Of a DNA stretch of 64,000 nucleotides, positions 63,110 to 64,000 are shown piece after piece; position 1 is the stretch's first letter, and every line of letters starts with the position of its first letter. The notes beneath the pieces were generated by a model that saw nothing but the letters and a program-made list of their open reading frames with translations, was not told the DNA's origin and did not search any database. The DNA comes from Natrinema sp. SYSU A 869 (GTDB taxonomy: Archaea; Halobacteriota; Halobacteria; Halobacteriales; Natrialbaceae). The stretch covers positions 682,001-746,000 of the forward strand of contig NZ_CP082247.1 in assembly GCF_019879105.1 (NCBI RefSeq), given 5' to 3'. Both the position numbers and the translations under genes were made by a program.

Positions 63110-64000
63110 ATGCAGCACAAACGCACATCAACCGTCGACGATCCGATCTTCGAGGTACAGGATACGACCGTCTCATTCGACATGTCACGAGGGGAATCGA
63201 GAGTACTGAACGAAGTGGATATCGACGTGGCACGAGGTGAAGTCCTCGGCGTCGTCGGCGAAAGCGGCAGTGGGAAATCGATGTTCGCGTCCGCGTTGCT
63301 CGACGCTGTCGTCGACCCAGGTGTCCTCACCGGCGATATCACCTTCTACCCCGAGTCGGGGGAGCGTATTGACCTGCTCGAGCTTTCCGAGTCGGAAATC
63401 AAGCAGGTCCGCTGGGAGGAGATTTCGATGGTGTTCCAAGGCGCGATGAGTTCGTTCAACCCGACGATGTCGATCGGAGACCACTTCCGAGAGACGCTGG
63501 CCGTCCACGACGAAGACGTCGACGAAGGGATGGAACGCGCCGAGGACCTCCTCTCGGAACTCTACCTCGAGTCCGACCAAGTGTTGGACTCCTATCCGCA
63601 CGAACTGTCAGGTGGGATGAGCCAGCGCGCACTCATTGCCCTGAGTCTGGTACTCGAGCCCGAAGTGCTGGTGATGGACGAGCCGACGGCCGCGCTGGAC
63701 CTCCTCATGCAGCGCAGCATCATCCGGTTGATCAGGGAGATTGCGGACGAGCGCGATCTGACGATCGTCTTCATCACCCACGACCTGCCGCTGGTCGCGA
63801 ACCTCGCCGACCGGATCGCGGTCCTCTATGCCTTCGAGTTCATCGAGGTCGGCCCCGCCTACGAGGTGTTGACTGAAGCGAAACATCCCTACACGCGAGC
63901 GCTGCTCAACTCGACGCCGAACTTGGAGACGCCCCGCGAACAGATGCAGCCAATCGAGGGCGCGGCTCCGGATCCGGTTTCGGTTCCTAACGGGTGTTCG
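63110..64000 (+). CDS. Dpp/Opp-type ABC ATPase D (second system), cut by window edge
   Basis: ATG 63110, 2 nt after the permease stop; 297 codons are visible and the frame is open at the right edge. Motifs are Walker A GESGSGKSM (Met at the usual Thr/Ser place), Q-loop VFQGAMSSFNP, signature LSGGMSQR, Walker B VLVMDEPTAALD and H-loop THD. The OppD C-terminal region begins (HPYTRALLNSTPNLETPREQ). A partner DppF gene is expected just beyond the edge. Confidence 0.88.
   Translation, partial: MQHKRTSTVDDPIFEVQDTTVSFDMSRGESRVLNEVDIDVARGEVLGVVGESGSGKSMFASALLDAVVDPGVLTGDITFYPESGERIDLLELSESEIKQVRWEEISMVFQGAMSSFNPTMSIGDHFRETLAVHDEDVDEGMERAEDLLSELYLESDQVLDSYPHELSGGMSQRALIALSLVLEPEVLVMDEPTAALDLLMQRSIIRLIREIADERDLTIVFITHDLPLVANLADRIAVLYAFEFIEVGPAYEVLTEAKHPYTRALLNSTPNLETPREQMQPIEGAAPDPVSVPNGCS

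Noticed and set aside
1-64000. tRNA, rRNA, origin of replication or CRISPR array
   Set aside because: Reading through intergenic regions showed no cloverleaf, rRNA-like sequence, Orc/Cdc6 gene or repeat array; a dedicated covariance search was not possible.

Overview
The window is from a haloarchaeon. Most predicted proteins are strongly acidic, exported proteins carry twin-arginine signals often followed by a lipobox, many genes look leaderless with a TATA-like box about 25 nt before the start codon, and several families are typical of haloarchaea (MoxR/DUF58/DUF4350/DUF4129 membrane cluster, small DUF7511-type protein, XacD/XacE-type pentose oxidation enzymes). No rRNA, tRNA, CRISPR array or intact insertion sequence was seen.  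Layout. 1-218: start of a small HTH-like gene running off the left edge. 0.75-4.1 kb: a MacB/LolCDE-type ABC system (one ATPase, two FtsX permeases), then a YdjM-like membrane protein. 4.8-12.8 kb: a MoxR-type cluster (DUF4129-tailed membrane protein, DUF58, two haloarchaeal membrane proteins, DUF4350, MoxR ATPase and a small membrane protein). 13.4-19.4 kb: a metal block with two COG0523/CobW GTPases, one with a His-rich insert, and a ZnuABC-type zinc/manganese importer. 19.8-25.6 kb: a Dpp/Opp/Nik-type importer (B, C, a fused double ATPase, and the binding protein).  26.9-58.4 kb is a large arabinan/arabinoside utilisation island. It holds an exported GH43 with a ricin-type trefoil, an exported GH51, two sialidase-fold proteins resembling GH93 exo-arabinanases, a GH2 enzyme, a GH127 beta-L-arabinofuranosidase, a cytosolic GH51, a CUT1 sugar ABC importer with a MalK/UgpC-type ATPase, a DUF624 protein, an SDR dehydrogenase, XacE-like and XacD-like pentose-acid dehydratases, an IclR regulator resembling XacR, an M24-like protein, two UspA-type proteins, an ABC exporter, a MATE protein and two decayed GH4 glycosidases. 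59.2-64 kb: a second Dpp-type importer cut by the right edge.  Working model (inference): arabinan is cut outside the cell by GH43/GH51 and a membrane-anchored GH93-like enzyme, products enter through the CUT1 (and perhaps the second Dpp-type) transporter, cytosolic GH51/GH127/GH2/GH93-like enzymes release L-arabinose, and an SDR, XacD and XacE convert it oxidatively towards alpha-ketoglutarate semialdehyde under IclR control. The last step (semialdehyde dehydrogenase) is not in the window.  A notable technical point: seven otherwise plausible genes are each broken by exactly one missing base. In most, a short homopolymer lies at the break, so sequencing error is a serious alternative to real gene decay.
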